23,438 nucleotides of DNA from DATMXS01 sp050260275 (lineage in GTDB: Bacteria > Acidobacteriota > Terriglobia > Bryobacterales > Bryobacteraceae), in the NCBI GenBank assembly GCA_050260275.1, contig JBLNBX010000049.1, positions 1 to 23,438 on the forward strand. The letters run 5' to 3'. This document shows positions 1-7,430 of this stretch, in pieces. Both the position numbers and the translations under genes were made by a program. Under the pieces are notes generated by a model. The model worked only from the letters and a program-made list of their open reading frames with translations. It had not been told where the DNA came from and ran no database searches. How positions within the stretch are numbered: the first letter of the stretch is position 1; each line of letters begins with the position of its first letter.

Positions 1-476
1 CAGCCACGCTGCGCACGTCCGATACCGAGCTTCTCGACCAGCTAGAAAAGACCGTCGAGGCCAGGCGCGCGCTGGAGCGGCAGGTGGAGCAGCTCAAGAG
101 CAAATTGGCGCAGGCGCAATCGGGCGGGCTCGAGGCTCAGGCGCGCGAGATCAAGGGCGCGAAGGTGCTGGCCGCGCGAGTGGAGGGCATGGATCGCGCC
201 CAGATGCGCACGCTCGCCGATTCTCTGCGGAACAAGTGGAAGACGGCGGTGGTGGTGCTCGCTACAGCCGAGGATTCGAGCGTGGCGATCGTTTCCGCTG
301 TCACGAAGGACCTCACGGCGAAGGTCCACGCCGGCAAACTCGCGGGCGCGGTGGCGCAGGCCGTGGGCGGGCGCGGCGGCGGCCGTCCGGACATGGCCGA
401 GGCCGGTGGCAAGGACGCATCGGCGCTTCCGGCGGCCCTCGAACGCGTCTATTCGAGCGTGGAATCGATGCTCTGA
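1..476 (+). CDS. alaS: Alanyl-tRNA synthetase, C-terminal fragment
   Basis: The 5' part lies outside the window; the reading frame begins at base 3 and gives 157 residues before TGA. AlaRS charges tRNA-Ala with alanine in the cytoplasm. The visible part is a charged, coiled-coil-like stretch (about residues 8-45 of the fragment) followed by the C-terminal DHHA1/C-Ala domain, recognised by its glycine-rich motif GGRGGGRPDMAEAGG near the end. That motif is characteristic of the AlaRS C-terminus, which promotes tRNA binding and editing; the catalytic, editing and zinc-binding parts are upstream of the window. It is followed on the same strand by ileS after 164 bases that hold a good promoter, so the two synthetases are probably separate transcription units. 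Family assignment is secure; completeness cannot be judged. Confidence 0.9.
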   Translation, partial: ATLRTSDTELLDQLEKTVEARRALERQVEQLKSKLAQAQSGGLEAQAREIKGAKVLAARVEGMDRAQMRTLADSLRNKWKTAVVVLATAEDSSVAIVSAVTKDLTAKVHAGKLAGAVAQAVGGRGGGRPDMAEAGGKDASALPAALERVYSSVESML

Positions 477-596
477 GCGGCTTGGGGCAGCAACCTGCGC
501 CAGGGAACTGGATCCGGTGATCAGGGATGCCGACTTCAGCCCCCTGCGCAGCTTCAGCTCCGCCCACGCCGCTCTCCAGCGCGCTCGTGCACCTTA

Positions 597-625
597 TTGG
601 TGGGCCGAGGCTTAACGCTTATAAT
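597..625 (+). promoter_or_regulatory. Sigma70-type promoter of ileS
   Basis: A perfect -10 hexamer TATAAT (620-625) has a TTGGTG -35-like hexamer (597-602) at 17 bp spacing. The expected start is near 632, only about 9 nt before the ileS ATG at 641, so the mRNA would be nearly leaderless. No Shine-Dalgarno sequence is seen before that ATG. The rest of the 477-640 gap shows no gene. Confidence 0.6.
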
Positions 626-640
626 GGTAGCTTCCCCTAC

Positions 641-3460
641 ATGTCACAGAAGACCCTCGAAATCAAGAAAACGGTCAACCTGCCCCGCACAAAGTTCCCG
701 ATGGAGGCCAAGCTGGCCCAGCGTGAACCTGGCTTCATCAAGCACTGGCAGGAGACGCGGCTGTATCACCGCATCCGCGAGGCGCGCGCCGGCCGCCCGC
801 TGTACGTTCTTCACGACGGCCCGCCCTACGCCAACAACCGCATCCACTCGGGCACGGTCTTCAACAAAACCATCAAGGATTTCATCGTCAAGTCGAAGAC
901 GATGAGCAACTTCGACGCCCCCTACGTGCCCGGCTGGGACTGCCACGGCCTGCCCATCGAGCACCGCGTTGACGCCGAGCTCGGCCCGCGCAAGGCGAGC
1001 ATGAGCGTGCAGGAGATTCGCGCCGAGTGCCGCAAGACGGCGGCCAAGTGGGTCGACATACAGCGCGAGGACTTCATGCGCCTGGGCGTGCTCGGCCGCT
1101 GGGAGGATCCTTACCTCACCATGAGCGCGCAGTACGAGGCCACCATCGCGCGCGCGTTCGTCGAGTTCCTTGACAAGGGCTACGTCTATCAGGGCCTCAA
1201 GCCCGTGAACTGGTGCATCTTCCATCGCACCGTCCTGGCCGAGGCCGAGGTCGAGTACGAGAACCATACCAGCCCCTCAATCTGGGTTCGTTTCGCCCTG
1301 ACGTCCGATGCCGCCGCCATCGACCCGGCGCTCGCCGGCCGGAACATCTACGGGCTCATCTGGACCACCACGCCCTGGACCATCCCAGCCAACCTCGGCA
1401 TCGCCTATCACCCCGAGTTCGATTACGTCGCGGTGGATGTGGGCGGAGACGTGTACATCGTCGCCGCGGATCTGCTCGAGGCCACGGCGCGTGCCTGCGA
1501 GTGGCGCATCGTCCAGGAGGTCGCCCGCTTCAAGGGCGCGCGGCTCGAAGGCGCGAAGTTCCGGCACCCGTTCCTCGAACGCGAATCGGTGGGACTGCTT
1601 GCCGATTACGTGACGCTCGAACAGGGCACGGGCGCGGTCCACACCGCCCCCGGGCACGGGCAGGAGGACTACCTCACCGGCCAGAAGTACGGCTTGCCGA
1701 CCTATTGCCCCGTCGATACCGCAGGGCGCTTCTTCCACGCGCAGGGCGCGGACGGCACTCTGCCAGAGGAGATCATCGGCAAGACCGTCTGGGAAGCTAA
1801 CCCGATCGTCACGAAGATTCTGCGGGACCGCGGCGCGCTGCTCGCCGAACAGAAGCTCGAGCACAGCTATCCGCACTGCTGGCGCTGCCACAACCCCACC
1901 ATCTTCCGCGCCACCGAGCAGTGGTTCATCTCGATGGAGCGCAATGGCCTGCGCGAGCGCGCTCTCGAAGCCATCAAGCACGTGCAGTGGAAGCCCGAGT
2001 GGGGCGAGGTCCGGATCTCAAACATGATCGCCGCCCGCCCGGACTGGTGCGTTTCGCGCCAGCGCGTGTGGGGCGTGCCCATCACCGTTTTCTACTGCGA
2101 GAAGTGCAACCAGGCGCTGACGGACCGCAAGGTACTCGACCGCGTCGTCGAGCTGTTCGCCGAGCACACCTCCGACATCTGGTACACCATGAGCGCGAAC
2201 GAACTCGTGGGCCCGGACGTGAAGTGCTCCCGCTGCGGCGCTCAGGAATGGCGCAAGGAGAACGACATTCTCGACGTCTGGTTCGACTCCGGCGCGAGCC
2301 ACCTCGCCGTGCTGACCCACGAGAACGGCCTGCCGTGGCCGGCCGACCTGTACATCGAGGGCGGCGATCAGTATCGCGGCTGGTTCCACAGCTCGCTGCT
2401 GGTGGGAGTGGGGCTTCGCGGCGGCTCGCCCTATCGCGCCTGCGCCACGCACGGCTTCACGCTCGACGAGCAGGGCCGCGCGCTTTCGAAATCCCTCGGC
2501 AACTTTGTGGAGCCGCAGGACCTTTTCAAGAAGTACGGCGCGGAGGTGGTGCGGCTGTGGGTGGCCTCTGTGGAGTTCACCGACGACATCGTCATCTCCG
2601 ATACCATCCTGCAGCGCCTCGCCGAGGCCTACCGCAAGCTGCGCAACACGTTCCGCTTCGCGCTCGGTAACATCTCGGACTTCGATCCGGCCGCGGATGC
2701 CGTCCCTGGCCCCGAGCTGGAGGAACTGGATCAGTGGATCCTGTTGCGGACCGAGCAGCTTGTCCGTGATTGCCTGCGCTGGTACGACGAACTGGCGTTC
2801 CACCGCGTCTACCGCGCGGTGTACGACTTTGCAACCATCGACCTGAGCGCGATCTACTTCCACGTGATGAAGGACCGCCTCTACACCTCCGCCCCGCGCT
2901 CGAAGGCTCGCCGCGCAGGTCAGACGGCGCTGTGGCGCATCACTTGGGCCCTGGTCAGATTGATGGCGCCGATACTCACATTCACCACGGAAGAGGTCTG
3001 GGCCGAGATGCCGAAGCCCGCCGGCGCGCCGGACAGCGTTCACCTGGCGCTGTTCCCCGCCCCGGAGGAACTCACGGCCCATCTGCCCGCTGCCGCGCGC
3101 GAGCGCATGGCGGATTGGGAACGGCTGATGGGCGTGCGCGACAGCGTTCTCAAGAGCCTGGAGGCGGCGCGGCAGGAGAAGACGATCGGCTCCCCGCTCG
3201 AAGCGCAGATCCGCCTGCGCGCCGCCGGTGATGAGTACTCTCTGCTGGAGCGCTACGCGGGCGAGTTACCCACCCTGTTCGTGGTCTCGCAGGTGAAGCT
3301 GGACCGCGGCGAGGGAGAGCTGGCCATCGAGGTTGCGCGCGCCGAGGGCACGAAGTGTGAGCGGTGTTGGAAGTACACTACGGATGTAGGCGCAAACGCC
3401 GAATACCCGGCCATCTGTGCCGCGTGCGCCGAGGCCGTCGAGGAGATCGCTAGGAGTTGA
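641..3460 (+). CDS. ileS: Isoleucyl-tRNA synthetase
   Basis: 939 residues; a class Ia synthetase that attaches isoleucine to tRNA-Ile in the cytoplasm and edits misactivated valine. The N-terminal nucleotide-binding fold carries DGPPYANNRIHSGT, where the HIGH signature reads HSGT (69-72), followed by YVPGWDCHGLPIE. The CP1 editing domain includes the stretches TTPWTIPANL and GTGAVHTAPGHGQEDY. The KMSKS loop reads ALSKS (614-618). Two zinc modules are visible: an internal CEKC/CSRC pair, and a C-terminal finger with C906, C909, C926 and C929. Length fits bacterial type I IleRS. I chose ATG 641 because homology to IleRS N-termini starts there; an in-frame ATG at 527 would add 38 unrelated residues and lies upstream of the TATAAT promoter. 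The stop overlaps the lspA start. Both signature loops differ from the textbook consensus (see findings). Confidence 0.96.
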   Translation: MSQKTLEIKKTVNLPRTKFPMEAKLAQREPGFIKHWQETRLYHRIREARAGRPLYVLHDGPPYANNRIHSGTVFNKTIKDFIVKSKTMSNFDAPYVPGWDCHGLPIEHRVDAELGPRKASMSVQEIRAECRKTAAKWVDIQREDFMRLGVLGRWEDPYLTMSAQYEATIARAFVEFLDKGYVYQGLKPVNWCIFHRTVLAEAEVEYENHTSPSIWVRFALTSDAAAIDPALAGRNIYGLIWTTTPWTIPANLGIAYHPEFDYVAVDVGGDVYIVAADLLEATARACEWRIVQEVARFKGARLEGAKFRHPFLERESVGLLADYVTLEQGTGAVHTAPGHGQEDYLTGQKYGLPTYCPVDTAGRFFHAQGADGTLPEEIIGKTVWEANPIVTKILRDRGALLAEQKLEHSYPHCWRCHNPTIFRATEQWFISMERNGLRERALEAIKHVQWKPEWGEVRISNMIAARPDWCVSRQRVWGVPITVFYCEKCNQALTDRKVLDRVVELFAEHTSDIWYTMSANELVGPDVKCSRCGAQEWRKENDILDVWFDSGASHLAVLTHENGLPWPADLYIEGGDQYRGWFHSSLLVGVGLRGGSPYRACATHGFTLDEQGRALSKSLGNFVEPQDLFKKYGAEVVRLWVASVEFTDDIVISDTILQRLAEAYRKLRNTFRFALGNISDFDPAADAVPGPELEELDQWILLRTEQLVRDCLRWYDELAFHRVYRAVYDFATIDLSAIYFHVMKDRLYTSAPRSKARRAGQTALWRITWALVRLMAPILTFTTEEVWAEMPKPAGAPDSVHLALFPAPEELTAHLPAAARERMADWERLMGVRDSVLKSLEAARQEKTIGSPLEAQIRLRAAGDEYSLLERYAGELPTLFVVSQVKLDRGEGELAIEVARAEGTKCERCWKYTTDVGANAEYPAICAACAEAVEEIARS

Positions 3461-3963
3461 GCAATCGCGAGCGTTATCTGCCGTTTGGCCTCGCGGCCGT
3501 GGTTTTTGTGCTGGACTTCGCCACCAAGGCGCTCATCCGGAGCTTCGTATCGGCCTGGGATACGTACTCGGTTATTCCCGGCTTCTTCAACATCATCCAC
3601 ACCGAGAACCCCGGGGGCGCGTTCAGCATGTTCGCCAACGCCGACCCCGATTGGCGCGCCTTCTTCTTTGTGGGCGTCTCCACTGCTGCCCTGGTTCTGA
3701 TCGCGTTCCTGCTGTGGCGTCCTAACGGACGGCTCGGCGACAGCCTCAAGCTGCGCTACGGGCTGGCGCTCATCATGGGCGGCTCGCTCGGCAATCTGTA
3801 CGACCGCCTGGTCCGCGGCGCGGTCACCGACTTCCTGGAGTTCTACGTCGGAGCGTACCGCTGGCCCGCATTCAACGTGGCCGACATGGCTCTGACGGTT
3901 GGGGCCGCGCTCGTGTTGCTCGACATGCTGTGCGCGCGCCGCTCCGCCGTCACCACAACCTGA
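3457..3963 (+). CDS. lspA: Lipoprotein signal peptidase (signal peptidase II)
   Basis: 168 residues; an integral membrane aspartic protease that removes the signal peptide from diacylglyceryl-modified prolipoproteins. Four hydrophobic segments are visible (about 10-28, 66-87, 100-115, 140-160). The two catalytic aspartates sit in VTDF (D125) and VADM (D143), within the conserved GNLYDRLVRGAVTDF and FNVADMAL boxes, and NPGGAF (51-56) is also conserved. The start is TTG 3457, overlapping the ileS TGA by 3 bases. The AGGAG at 3452-3456 lies directly against it, which is too close for normal initiation, so expression may depend on translational coupling to ileS. No other plausible start exists nearby. 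It is directly followed by lgt, which acts one step earlier in lipoprotein maturation. Confidence 0.93.
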   Translation: MSNRERYLPFGLAAVVFVLDFATKALIRSFVSAWDTYSVIPGFFNIIHTENPGGAFSMFANADPDWRAFFFVGVSTAALVLIAFLLWRPNGRLGDSLKLRYGLALIMGGSLGNLYDRLVRGAVTDFLEFYVGAYRWPAFNVADMALTVGAALVLLDMLCARRSAVTTT

Positions 3964-4769
3964 TGTATCCTTTCATACCTATCGGACAGTTTCAGTTGCC
4001 GGCGTACGGCCTGCTGGTTGCGCTGGGGTTCCTGGCGGCAGTGTGGATCACAGGCCGGCTCGGGCGGCGCTGCGGCCTCAACCGCGAGTCGGCCATGAAC
4101 CTGGCGGTCTACGCCGCTCTCGTGGGCATAGTGGGCGCGAAGGCGCTCATGATCGCGCTCGATTTCGGCTACTACGCCGCGAACCCGCTCGCTCTGTTCT
4201 CGTTCTCGACGCTCCAGGCCGGCGGCGTTTTCTTCGGCGGCCTGGTGTTCGCGCTCGCGTTCGCCGTCCTCTACGTGCGGCGGAAGGGCATGCCGGGGCT
4301 TGTCACCGCGGATGCGTTCGCGCCCGGCGTCGCCCTCGGACACGGCATCGGGCGGGTAGGCTGCTTCGCCGCGGGCTGCTGCTGGGGCGCGGAGTCGCAT
4401 GGCGCGTTGTCAGTTGTGTTCACGAATCCCGAGGCGCACGAACGCTTCGGAACGCCGCTCCACGTAGCGCTGCATCCCACGCAACTCTACGAAGCGTTCG
4501 CGGAGTTCGCAATCTTCGGAATTCTGTACTGGCGGTTTCACCGCAGCCACGGGCCGGGCGCGATCATCGGCCTGTACCTGATGCTGTATCCCGGCGCCCG
4601 GTTCCTGGTCGAGTTCGTGCGCGCGCACGACGGCGCCAATCCCTACTTTGGCCCGTTCGTATTCGAGCAGTGGCTGGCGCTCGGGCTGGCGGCGCTTGGA
4701 GCGGTACTCTGGGCGCGCAGCCGCCGCGCCGCGCCGGTGCCGATCGTGGAGGTTTCCGAAGCGAGATAG
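3963..4769 (+). CDS. lgt: Prolipoprotein diacylglyceryl transferase
   Basis: 268 residues; a multi-pass inner membrane enzyme that transfers diacylglycerol from phosphatidylglycerol to the lipobox cysteine of prolipoproteins, the step before LspA cleavage. The Lgt signature region appears as GHGIGRVGCFAAGCCWG (about 126-142), with the essential arginine at R131. The usual GNF is replaced here by GCF and the motif has three cysteines, a variation I associate with some non-proteobacterial Lgt proteins. Also present are HPTQLYEA (171-178) and RFLVEFVR (213-220). About seven hydrophobic segments are visible. The ATG at 3963 shares its first base with the lspA stop (TGATG), so translation is probably coupled. 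An in-frame start at 3930 is rejected because it adds only non-conserved residues inside lspA. The ileS-lspA-lgt order suggests one transcript. Confidence 0.94.
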   Translation: MYPFIPIGQFQLPAYGLLVALGFLAAVWITGRLGRRCGLNRESAMNLAVYAALVGIVGAKALMIALDFGYYAANPLALFSFSTLQAGGVFFGGLVFALAFAVLYVRRKGMPGLVTADAFAPGVALGHGIGRVGCFAAGCCWGAESHGALSVVFTNPEAHERFGTPLHVALHPTQLYEAFAEFAIFGILYWRFHRSHGPGAIIGLYLMLYPGARFLVEFVRAHDGANPYFGPFVFEQWLALGLAALGAVLWARSRRAAPVPIVEVSEAR

Positions 4770-4791
4770 GCGGCGCGCTCGCCCGCTGCGC

Positions 4792-4797
4792 TATCCT
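4792..4797 (+). promoter_or_regulatory. Possible -10 element before the DUF1015 gene
   Basis: TATCCT lies 14 nt before the ATG at 4811, the same geometry as the ileS promoter. No convincing -35 is seen at 16-18 bp upstream, so this is weak evidence. The 41-nt gap after lgt could equally be transcribed through from the lgt operon. Confidence 0.25.
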
Positions 4798-4810
4798 GTA
4801 AGCTCTCCCT

Positions 4811-6055
4811 ATGGCGAAAGTGTTCCCGTTCCGCCCCTATCGCTACTCGGCGAAGGCAGGACGGCTGGAGGAGCTGTTAACTCAGCCGTACGACAAGATC
4901 ACGCCCGAGATGCAGGCGCGCTACTTGTCGCTGAACCCGAACAACCTGGTTCGCATCGAGCTTGGCCCGAGCTTTCCCGGCGACGGGGAGTCGGACAACG
5001 TCTACACGCGCGCGGCCCGCACGCTCGACGACTGGATCGCTTCGGGGGTCCTCGAACGCGACGAGAAACCCGGCTTCTTCCCGTACTTCCAGGAATTCGA
5101 GTCGCCCGATACCGGCGAGGTCAGGGTCCGCAAGGGTTTCATCGGCCTCGGTGCGGTGGAGGACTACTCCTCCGGCTGGGTGTTCCGGCACGAACAGACC
5201 CACTCCGGCCCGAAACGGGACCGCCTCGAACTGCTCCGCCACACCCACGCGCACACCGGCCAGCTCTTCATGCTCTACGACGACCGGCATCGCGAGATCG
5301 ACTCGATGATCGAAGCGGCCGCGGCCGGCAAGCCCATCGCGGACCTGCGCGACGAGCTCGGCGTGCGCCACACGCTGTGGCGCATCATAGACGTGGACGT
5401 CATCGGCCGCATGCAGCGCGCGATGGCCGACAAGAAGCTCATCATCGCCGACGGCCATCATCGCTACGAGACAGCGCTGGCCTACTATCGCGAGAACCCG
5501 GCGGTAACCGCCGCTTCGCGGGTGATGATGACCTTCGTCAACATACACTCGCCGGGGCTGGCCATACTAGCGACCCACCGCGTCGTGGCGGGCCTGCCCG
5601 CTTTCGATCCCGATGCCGCTATAGCTAAAGCGCGCGAGGCGTTCAGCGTGCAGGAAGCCGCTTCGGCGGCCGCGCTTACGGAGTGGTGGAAGGAGCCGCA
5701 CGCTGGCGCCTGCCGCTTCGGACTTGCCGCCGGCGGCCGTCTGCTGATGCTGGAGACGCCGCGGCCGAAGGAAACGCTCGACGTCACCATCGCACACGAG
5801 CGGGTGCTCGGCGGCGTGCTCGGCGTCACGCCGGAAGACGTGCAGGAGCAGCGCTATGTGCGTTACGTCCGGGGGCTGGAAGCAGCTATCGCACAGGTGC
5901 GGAGCGGAGAGGCGCAGGCTGCCGTGCTGCTCGAGCCGACACCGGTTTCGGAAGTTGCGCGCGTCGCGTTCTCGGGCGGCGTCATGCCTCAGAAATCGAC
6001 GGACTTCTATCCGAAGCTGCTCTCCGGCCTGACGATATATAAGACGGACGCTTAG
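4811..6055 (+). CDS. DUF1015 family protein
   Basis: 414 residues, the usual length for DUF1015 (PF06245), a widespread bacterial family of uncertain biochemical role. Recognised from the N-terminal FPFRPYRY and QPYDKIT stretch, the HEQTHSGPKRDR motif (128-139), and the family hallmark DGHHRYE (214-220), whose clustered His/Asp/Arg residues look like an active or metal-binding site. No signal peptide or membrane segment is seen, so it is probably cytoplasmic. ATG 4811 starts the conserved N-terminus; there is no clear Shine-Dalgarno. The gene lies 41 nt after lgt on the same strand and may belong to that transcription unit or have its own weak promoter. In other genomes the family is often near serine biosynthesis genes; nothing here supports that link. 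Confidence 0.85.
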   Translation: MAKVFPFRPYRYSAKAGRLEELLTQPYDKITPEMQARYLSLNPNNLVRIELGPSFPGDGESDNVYTRAARTLDDWIASGVLERDEKPGFFPYFQEFESPDTGEVRVRKGFIGLGAVEDYSSGWVFRHEQTHSGPKRDRLELLRHTHAHTGQLFMLYDDRHREIDSMIEAAAAGKPIADLRDELGVRHTLWRIIDVDVIGRMQRAMADKKLIIADGHHRYETALAYYRENPAVTAASRVMMTFVNIHSPGLAILATHRVVAGLPAFDPDAAIAKAREAFSVQEAASAAALTEWWKEPHAGACRFGLAAGGRLLMLETPRPKETLDVTIAHERVLGGVLGVTPEDVQEQRYVRYVRGLEAAIAQVRSGEAQAAVLLEPTPVSEVARVAFSGGVMPQKSTDFYPKLLSGLTIYKTDA

Positions 6056-6673
6056 ACTTCACCTCGCGGCCAGGCTTCAGCGGAATGCAGACAGCCCCTG
6101 AAAGGGGCGGAAGAAGACGCGCAGCAACCTGCCGGGCCCTAGTGCGGCCCATCGCGCCGCGTCGCACGCCCGGCACTAACACGATTCTGGGGGGCGGGCT
6201 TGAGCCCGCGCAGGGCTTCAGCTCTGTATTGTTTGCGACCTGCAGCGTGCGGAGCTGAAGCTCCGCAGCGGACTAAAGTCCGCCCCCCCGACCGCCGGGT
6301 CCGGCTCCCCTCGCCGTCGAGACCACGCCTCCCGTGGGGCGGACGCCCTCGTCCGCGCCGGACCCCCTGGTCCGGCTTCCCTTACCACTGAACCTTGCCT
6401 GAAGAGCCGCGTATCAGGGCCCGACTTTAGTCGGGCCGATCAGGCCTGGAATGTTCACGGGCTTTAGCCCCTGGACCTCAAGCGCCAGCGCCGATAGGGC
6501 TAAAGCCCCCATCTTGACAGTCCGATTCGGCACGGCTAAAGCCGTGCCCTGATACGAACCCAAGATGCCTCGGCACCGTGCATTGCGCGCCGCGAGAATC
6601 GATATATGTTTCGACTCTGGCAGCGCCGCGCCGGGGGGGGGCGGGCTTGAGCCCTGCAGAGATCTGAAGCTCC
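6056..6673. repeat. Non-coding block of GC-rich palindromic repeats
   Basis: No gene is supported here. The stretch is built from short palindromic units that recur elsewhere in the window. Units: D (6088-6135, hairpin CCCCTGAAAGGGG; copies near 15937-15983 and 22961-23001). A (6189-6226, GGCGGGCTTGAGCCCGC plus AGGGCTTCAG; copies 15871-15910 inverted, 22722-22760, 23247-23278, 23388-23413, and a truncated one at 6633-6659). B (6247-6289, GGAGCTGAAGCTCC and GCGGACTAAAGTCCGC; copy 22811-22852). E (6335-6380, GGCGGACGCCCTCGTCCGC; copy 16170-16214). C (6411-6560). These resemble dispersed REP-like repeats. The CRISPR array begins immediately after a truncated A unit and a B-like remnant (GAAGCTCCGC, ending at 6675). 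Confidence 0.8.
6411..6560. repeat. Composite palindromic repeat C, copy 1
   Basis: About 150 bp made of successive hairpins: GCCCGACTTTAGTCGGGC, then a GGGCTTTAGCCC half, a GGGCTAAAGCCC half after a linker, and GGCACGGCTAAAGCCGTGCC, ending in CTGATACGAACC. The same order of parts recurs at 23073-23222 with local substitutions and partly at 23284-23351, showing that the composite is a unit and not a chance cluster. Confidence 0.75.
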
Positions 6674-7018
6674 GCTGTGAATGGTCGGGGAGCGCCGGTT
6701 GGATACACTCCGCGCCCTAGCCCATCCGCGCAGCCAGGGCTGTGAATGGTCGGGGAGCGCCGGTTGGATACACTGATACAACCACGAGACCCACGGCGCC
6801 TATGTGAATGGTCGGGGAGCGCCGGTTGGATACACTGCGAGGATCGCAAGCGCTCGGAGACGGCCTGCTGTGAATGGTCGGGGAGCGCCGGTTGGATACA
6901 CTCGCCAACGGTTACGAGCCGCGTATTATCTCGCTGTGAATGGTCGGGGAGCGCCGGTTGGATACACTGAGCCGTATGTGGCCCGGCTGCACGCGCGGCT
7001 GTGAATGGTCGGGGAGCG
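6674..7018 (+). CRISPR. Type II-C CRISPR array, left part (repeats 1-6, repeat 6 truncated)
   Basis: 36-bp repeats begin GCTGTGAATGGTC and end GGTTGGATACACT. Repeats: 6674-6709, 6739-6774, 6801-6836, 6867-6902, 6933-6968, and the first 21 bases of repeat 6 at 6998-7018. Spacers: 6710-6738 (29), 6775-6800 (26), 6837-6866 (30), 6903-6932 (30), 6969-6997 (29). All are identical except repeat 3, which has TA in place of GC at its first two bases and follows an unusually short spacer. The transcribed strand is inferred as + because the tracrRNA anti-repeat at 14409 is complementary to the + strand repeat. Repeat 6 is interrupted by the IS66 element. No AT-rich leader is visible on the left flank. 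Confidence 0.97.
7011..7018. repeat. IS66 target site duplication, left copy
   Basis: GGGGAGCG, positions 14-21 of the CRISPR repeat, exactly repeated at 9428-9435 on the other side of the element. 8 bp is the duplication length typical of IS66. Confidence 0.95.
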
Positions 7019-7035
7019 GTAAGCGTCTGACCAAC
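7019..7035 (+). repeat. IS66 left terminal inverted repeat
   Basis: GTAAGCGTCTGACCAAC; matches the reverse complement of the right end at 16 of 17 positions. Confidence 0.93.
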
Positions 7036-7075
7036 CCATCTGGTCACGGTGCCCCGTCAGTGATGCACTGAAGGG

Positions 7076-7429
7076 ATGGACGAACAGACGCAAACTGCAG
7101 GAGCGCGGCGGCGGCGCAGTCGTGCAGAGGTCGAACAGGTCGCCGCGGAGTTCGAAACCAGCGGATTGAAACCCACCGAGTTCTGCCGTGCCCATGGACT
7201 GTCCTTGAGCACGCTCAACCGGTACCGGAACCGGCGTGCACAACAGGGGGAGGCCGCCGGCGGGAGTCAGTGGCTTGCTGTCGAGGTATCCGGGCCAGAC
7301 CACACGATCAGGAGGGCGGGCGGCAGCGGCATAGCGGTGGTGTTGGGCGGCGGGAGACGGATCGAAGTGGAACGCGGCTTCGATCCTGGCACGCTGGCGC
7401 AACTGGTGCAGGTGCTGGAGCGGCTCTGA
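7076..7429 (+). CDS. tnpA: IS66 accessory protein TnpA
   Basis: 117 residues. A small basic N-terminal region (GARRRRSRAEVEQVAAEFETSG) is followed by a helix-turn-helix-like segment (KPTEFCRAHGLSLSTLNRYR, about 32-51), the typical N-terminus of the IS66 TnpA/IS3-TnpA-like accessory protein. The C-terminal half (GGRRIEVERGFDPGTLAQLVQVLE) matches the usual TnpA ending. It is probably a DNA-binding helper for transposition. The ATG lies 57 bp inside the left end. The stop is one base before the tnpB start, so the two are translationally coupled. Confidence 0.88.
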   Translation: MDEQTQTAGARRRRSRAEVEQVAAEFETSGLKPTEFCRAHGLSLSTLNRYRNRRAQQGEAAGGSQWLAVEVSGPDHTIRRAGGSGIAVVLGGGRRIEVERGFDPGTLAQLVQVLERL

Positions 7430-7430
7430 G

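Noticed and set aside
477..640. T-box or other leader regulating ileS
   Set aside because: The best promoter sits only about 9 nt before the start codon, leaving no room for a leader RNA, and no T-box sequence is seen upstream.
2018..3082. 354-codon open frame on the - strand
   Set aside because: It lies entirely antisense to ileS, whose domains are clear. Long antisense frames are expected in GC-rich coding DNA, and the translation has no family-like motifs.
4648..5628. 326-codon + strand frame overlapping the end of lgt and the DUF1015 gene
   Set aside because: It is Arg/Ala/Pro-rich out-of-frame translation across two recognisable genes.
6478..7047. Open frames across the CRISPR array giving repeated peptides such as SNRRSPTIHS
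   Set aside because: The peptide periodicity comes from translating CRISPR repeats, not from a repeat protein.
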